Source: Plazaster borealis (taxonomy: Eukaryota > Echinodermata > Asteroidea > Forcipulatida > Labidiasteridae). From it: a DNA stretch of 64,000 nucleotides. Below are positions 45,656 through 64,000 of this stretch, piece after piece. Within the stretch, counting starts at the first letter, position 1; each line of letters begins with the position of its first letter. The stretch spans positions 18,806,818-18,870,817 of the forward strand of contig CM037471.1 in assembly GCA_021014325.1 (NCBI GenBank), written 5' to 3'. Both the position numbers and the translations under genes were made by a program. Under the pieces are notes generated by a model that ran no database searches, was not told the origin of the DNA, and saw nothing but the letters and a program-made list of their open reading frames with translations.

Positions 45656-47029
45656 TTTTTTTCTTTTTTTAACTTCTTATAGAGTAGGCTTGTTCTTATT
45701 ATAGCTTTTTGGGACGAATATTATTGCTGTTATAGTGTGTGTTAAAGAGCATCTCTGCACACACACAAAACATTGAACAAAACAAAATCCAGACGCTTCA
45801 ACAAAACGCTGGTTTTTTTTTCAATGTACTGCCAACATCATTTTCAAAATTACACAATAATTGTTCATTCGGCTTCTGAGGAACAATCACTTGCCTGCAA
45901 AGTGATGTACAATGGAGTCCAACACTTCACATTTATGTATTTATTCTTATGTTCCTGGCGAACAAGCGGGACAATTTGTCATTGTGCTTAAAACTTGACT
46001 TTTCAAACAAAGTACCGTACTTAACCTTAAGACTCATTTTGATATGGTGGTGTGACCATGCGTACAATTTCAAATTCACTGTGTAAGAGTGGGACGCAAA
46101 TTCTAACCATAGAGTAAGGACAGAGACTGTCCTTACTCTAACCATGGAGGAAGAAAATACACAGCACATAAAAGTGGTGTCTGCAGATTGAGCGCATTCT
46201 GGGAATAACGAAGGCGAGGCTGAGAATTCTAAAACTGAGCACCGCAATCTGCAGATTGGGCAAATCCCTAAAAGGCGCTCAACACGCAACAGCTCCATGA
46301 CCTAGTTTGACCTAATTAAAGGTGGTGTGGTAGTCAGTCAAGCATCGAAGCCCAATATTTAAGTACACAGAGCAGGGCCGGCTATAGGGGAACGGCGCAG
46401 TTCGTACAAGGAACAGTAAGATACAATAATGACCTACGGTTGTTTTTGTGTATAATTCCTGGTCAATCCGGGGGGGGGGGTGGCTGGGGTGGTTCAGTTT
46501 CAATCTGAATGCGCACTAATTGAACATTCCATGCTGGTTTTTCTCCAGAGAAATATTTCTGTCTGGAAATGCTGTCGAAGTTGAGAAAATAGAATGAGAA
46601 GAAATCCCGGAAAGAGTCAAGGTCAAACCCAGCACGTAAAACATGTCATTTCCATTTTCTAGGCAACTCAACTGGTCCCCCTGTTTCATTTACACCTGGG
46701 GTTTATCTATGATATAAAAATTGTATGGTCTATGTTCTTGTCATACTGTACACAAGAGAACAAGAGGAGCAAAACCGATCAATTTATTTTTAGAGGTATC
46801 AATGTTTTCTGTGATACAGAGCACATTATTATTTGTACTTCATGCACTTTAAAGCATTGTACTGAAACAAGGTAATAAATATTTTCACTTCCATCAAATC
46901 AACACACTTAAAATTCTTGCATCTATAAAAAGTAAAGTCTCCTGTATTTTCAAAGTCTGGGATAAACAATGCAGGCCTACATTGTACATGTATTTGTTAA
47001 ATTGTCAAGTATTTTTTTATTGCCTAGGT

Positions 47030-47105
47030 TTTATAGTTTTATTGCGAGGCACTTTGGGGTATTTTACAAAAGGCGCCATATAAATGCATTTTCTTATTAT
47101 GAGTA
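47030..47105 (+). repeat. LINE-type 3' end
   Basis: gcgaggcactttggggta followed by gcgccatataaatgcattt resembles the 3' ends of L2/CR1-like non-LTR elements. Confidence 0.4.
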
Positions 47106-47215
47106 TTATCTAGCACAAAATGAACCACTTTTTAAGATGAGTACAATAAGAAACAATGCTGGCAGACTTGGGAGTAGACAAACTGGTATGTATTTATCAG
47201 TAAAAAAATAGTAAA

Positions 47216-47507
47216 GTCTGTTCCGAGCCAATATGGCTCATCTGACCGGTGTTTATATCCGGTTTCCTTGGCATTAAACAACTGAGAATATTTCTATTCC
47301 CCCTGGACAGGATGCCAGTCCATCGCAGGTTACTCCCCAGCTCTCGCCGGTACCCATTTGTACTCCTGGGTGAAGAGAAGCAATAATGGTTAAGTGTCTT
47401 ACTTGAGGACACAAATGTCACAACCGGGACTCGAACCCACACTCTGCTGATCAGAAACAACAGAGCTCGAGTCCAGTGCTCTTATCCGCTCGGCCACAAC
47501 ACGCCAC
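47216..47507 (-). mobile_element. tRNA-derived SINE, copy 3
   Basis: The minus strand begins tggcgtgttgtggccgagcg and has box B GGGTTCGAGTCCCGG. The body shares cacccaggagtacaaatggg with copy 4. Confidence 0.72.
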
Positions 47508-48321
47508 AGTATTTAACAGTAGCCCAGCGTAAAGCATAATATGGTTTGCACTAACTTTTCAGTGGACGAGACAACGGGAGGAATTTGCTTGTCATTTCAC
47601 GAGTCCTCCAGATTTTTTTACTCGTCCATATTTCAAATAAATTAGGGATGCTTTTCAAAACTGAACTAACCAGCTTGACCACTTGGAGACTTTTGACTGG
47701 TCCTCGGGTGGTTTAACTGGCATTCGGCCAGTGGACCACTGTTCAGGCAGGACATGAATACTTATTTGTGCTTGTGCATTGGAAATGAGTACATATATCA
47801 AAGTACACAAAATACCTGTTAAAATGTAAACCATCTTTTCATGGTTTCACTAAAAAGAGGACCATCAAAGTTCTCCCTACGTCACTAGTTAAGAACCTGA
47901 AAAGCAGTTCTATATCTGCCCCAAACACCATTGATTTTGTTGTTCCCTCAACTACTAAAAACTGCTAAAAGGAACGGAGACTTCAACAACTTTCTTCTGT
48001 TGAACTAATCTTTTTATTCATTCTTTGAGTTTATAAATGTACATGTAACCTAATTAGATTTGATCAATTTCTCAACAGTAACAAAGCAGGTACAAAAATT
48101 AAGAATGTTATTACTGTTGATTTAGAAAAGTTGTTAAAGCATCAGACACATTTATACAATAATCAGTAATCATTTTAAAGACTATACTTCATTGAAACCA
48201 CTTTCGACTGAATTATTTGTCAAATTGTTTGAATATTCTTCCACCTGGAATTGCAGCATTTTGTACGGGACTATCTGTTAGAATTGTAATACAATAATTT
48301 TGGGTTAAACAAAGAAAAATT

Positions 48322-48607
48322 GTCACCGTGGTCCAGTGGTTAGACTGCAGGACTTGCAATCACAACGTTGTGGGTTCGATTCCTACCAAGCTAACTGCTG
48401 ATTTCACAATGACTAGAACTTTGTCGTCTAGTTACTGAATCACAATTTCTTTATTTGTGTAGTTCATAATCATAGACGTTAAACCAATGTTTGTATGAGA
48501 GAGATAGGCTGTTGCCAGCTTGGTGTTTATATCCCCTTGTGGGAGTTTGCCGAGTTCCCTTGCCGGGAAGATCATCTAAACAAACAAACAAACAAACAAA
48601 CAAACAC
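48322..48607 (+). mobile_element. tRNA-derived SINE with (CAAA)n tail
   Basis: ccgtggtccagtggttagac and box B GGGTTCGATTCCTA, a body with ccttgccgggaagatcatct, then repeats of acaa at 48577-48607 as a tail. Confidence 0.65.
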
Positions 48608-49609
48608 AGGACATCTTTGGTAAACAATAAAGCTCTAATTGAATCCTCTCCAAACAAAAGTCCACTTGTATGTCAACATTTCTGGTTTAATTCATTTTGT
48701 GAAAGTGGTGGTCATATTCCAACACAAAAACCATCCTCAATAAATAGTTCCCACTTGACGTCACACAGTGTAAATTCAACCATCTTTACGAGCAAATCAA
48801 AAAAAAACCTGAAGGCATAACTATGAGTTTTGCGTTGATACCGCCACACAGGAGTTTTATTCTGTCTATGATTGGTCAGTGAAACACTTGGCTGCATAGA
48901 AAAGTTAGATTGCCTGATGCAGCTCAAATCCAAAACCTAAGTTGCCCGTAAAGATGGCATCTATTAGGAATAATCTTTATTCGGTAGTTGGACCTTGCAC
49001 CTAATGAGTTGCTTTATATGGAAAACCTATCGTTCACATTGTTAGGCATAATCCAAAAGAGTTACTTTTGTAAAGTTTGGTGAATTAACTGCGAAATGTG
49101 CACTTGAAAGCATGTTGTCATGACAATACATTATAATGCATGGTTTTTTGATTTGTTATTTAGACCCATGTACAGTCTCTTACTATAAACATGTATTGTT
49201 ATGTATCACATCATATACATCCCGTTTGTAAGTGTGATGTCATTCCACTGTAAGCCCCACCTACTTCACACAAACTGGCTCCAACGATTACTAGAAGCCC
49301 ATAGGAGTTGCACTGAGGACTTATGTAGAAAAGTTTAACTGGACTTGGCTTTTACAAATGTTCTTCAATAACTCAAGATCTTCTCAAAATTATAAGTTTC
49401 TGTCCTAAGAAATGCTTTTGAACAATGAAATGGGTGATTTCTTTGTAAAATTACACAAACATTATGTCAACTTTGGCGCCGGAAGTATCACAAATTTTGG
49501 GCATGCAGCAGATGCCCGCCCTTGTGAAGCAATTACTTATATTATAAACAGACTATATCGCTGTCTATAATTATGACAATGGACCTTATGCATCGACATC
49601 ATTCCACCA

Positions 49610-49770
49610 CCATCTTAGAAGTAAATCGATGATGAAACAATGGAAAATGCACATCTACACACACGCGGCGCACAGGATCGGCCATCGAGCAACCATCTTA
49701 GAAGTAAATCGATGATGAAACAATGGAAAATGCACATCTACGCACACGCTGTGCACAGCATGGGCCAATG
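49610..49770 (+). repeat. 81-bp tandem duplication
   Basis: accatcttagaagtaaatcg begins at 49610 and again at 49691; the two copies differ at a few bases. Confidence 0.8.
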
Positions 49771-49985
49771 AGCAACCTGTAGCCGAGGGCGCCCTACTCA
49801 AATGATGTCATGTGCATAAGGTCTATAACGGTATATACCGCAGTGACCCTTCATGACCTATTGAACCTCTTCTACAAGTTCTTCTAATCACACTTCTTTG
49901 GTAGTTCTAGAACATTACCATACTTCTACGGGAGCAACAACCTATGTACAAAGCAGTTATCACCTTGACCTTTGACCTCTCGAAT

Positions 49986-63655
<13,670 letters not shown>

Positions 63656-63674
63656 CTGCAAATAAAACAACATG

Positions 63675-64000
63675 TAAACCTGTTAACTCCAACATCTAAA
63701 TTTGTACACTCCAACATCTAAACCTGTACACTCCAACATCTAAATTTGTACACTCCAACATCTAAACCTGTACACTCCAACATCTAAACTTGTACACTCC
63801 AACATCTAAATTTGTACACTCCAACATCTAAACTTGTACACTCCAACAGCTAAATTTGTACACTCCAACATCTAAACCTGTACACTCCAACATCTAAATT
63901 TGTACACTCCAACATCTAAACTTGTACACTCCAACAGCTAAATTTGTACACTCCAACATCTAAACCTGTACACTCCAACATCTAAATTTGTACACTCCAA
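63675..64000 (+). repeat. 22-bp tandem repeat running off the window
   Basis: About 15 copies of actccaacatctaaatttgt plus ac, alternating with a form having aacctgt. It starts 20 bp upstream of the EZH2 exon a acceptor and continues beyond 64000. Confidence 0.9.

Larger units (their letters stand above)
44298..49985. other. intergenic region upstream of the protease and downstream of EZH2
   Basis: No protein gene found. It holds C-rich stretches (44917-45115), a D-type fragment (45477), a small inverted repeat near 46106-46150, a LINE tail (47030), two SINEs (47216, 48322) and a tandem duplication (49610). The protease promoter should be just above 44297, but I see no convincing core motif. 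Confidence 0.45.

Noticed and set aside
46106..46150. Short inverted repeat (taaccatagagtaaggacag and its inverse) as a regulatory element
   Set aside because: Too short and isolated to support any specific role.

Overview
The window is animal nuclear DNA: AT-rich, intron-dense and crowded with short inverted-repeat elements. I read three multi-exon protein genes by matching exon ends, GT/AG splice signals and reading phase. The protein sequences and the repeat families (GGGCCC-ended and TTAA-ended foldbacks, tRNA-derived SINEs, telomere-like repeats) fit an invertebrate deuterostome. An echinoderm, probably a sea star, is my best guess; this is inference from remembered repeat types, not a search.

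Layout. (1) Positions 621-17025, + strand: the last nine exons of an FLVCR-family (SLC49) major-facilitator transporter, whose 5' exons lie left of the window. (2) 17026-26247: intergenic DNA made of foldback elements, diverged repeats and a 68-bp satellite. (3) 44297 down to 26248, - strand: a complete 11-exon gene for a predicted 695-residue secreted protein. Its order is signal peptide, Ig domain, coagulation-type trypsin domain with an intact catalytic triad, short coiled coil, Ser/Thr/Pro linker, six-Cys module, and a 185-residue C-terminal region I cannot assign. All exon phases join and the CDS sums to 2088 nt, an exact multiple of three. (4) 44298-49985: intergenic, with SINE and LINE fragments. 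(5) 63655 down to 49986, - strand: the last 13 exons of Enhancer of zeste (EZH2), covering the end of the SANT2 region, the CXC domain and the whole SET domain; the 5' exons lie right of the window.

The three genes do not look functionally linked. FLVCR and the protease converge; the protease and EZH2 run in the same direction. The most unusual item is the mosaic protease gene with its unassigned C-terminal region.

The second theme is transposon structure. Several foldback families (called B, C, D, E, F here) begin and end at TTAA. Nested insertions show that family B lands in TTAA and duplicates it, and some elements abut by sharing one TTAA. One GGGCCC-ended element (family A) stops within a few bases of an EZH2 splice donor. 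A 68-bp satellite fills an intron of the protease gene and recurs inverted just past its 3' end. Other satellites (47, 50, 139 and 22 bp units) sit in introns. I found no prokaryotic features, CRISPR arrays or credible intact RNA genes.
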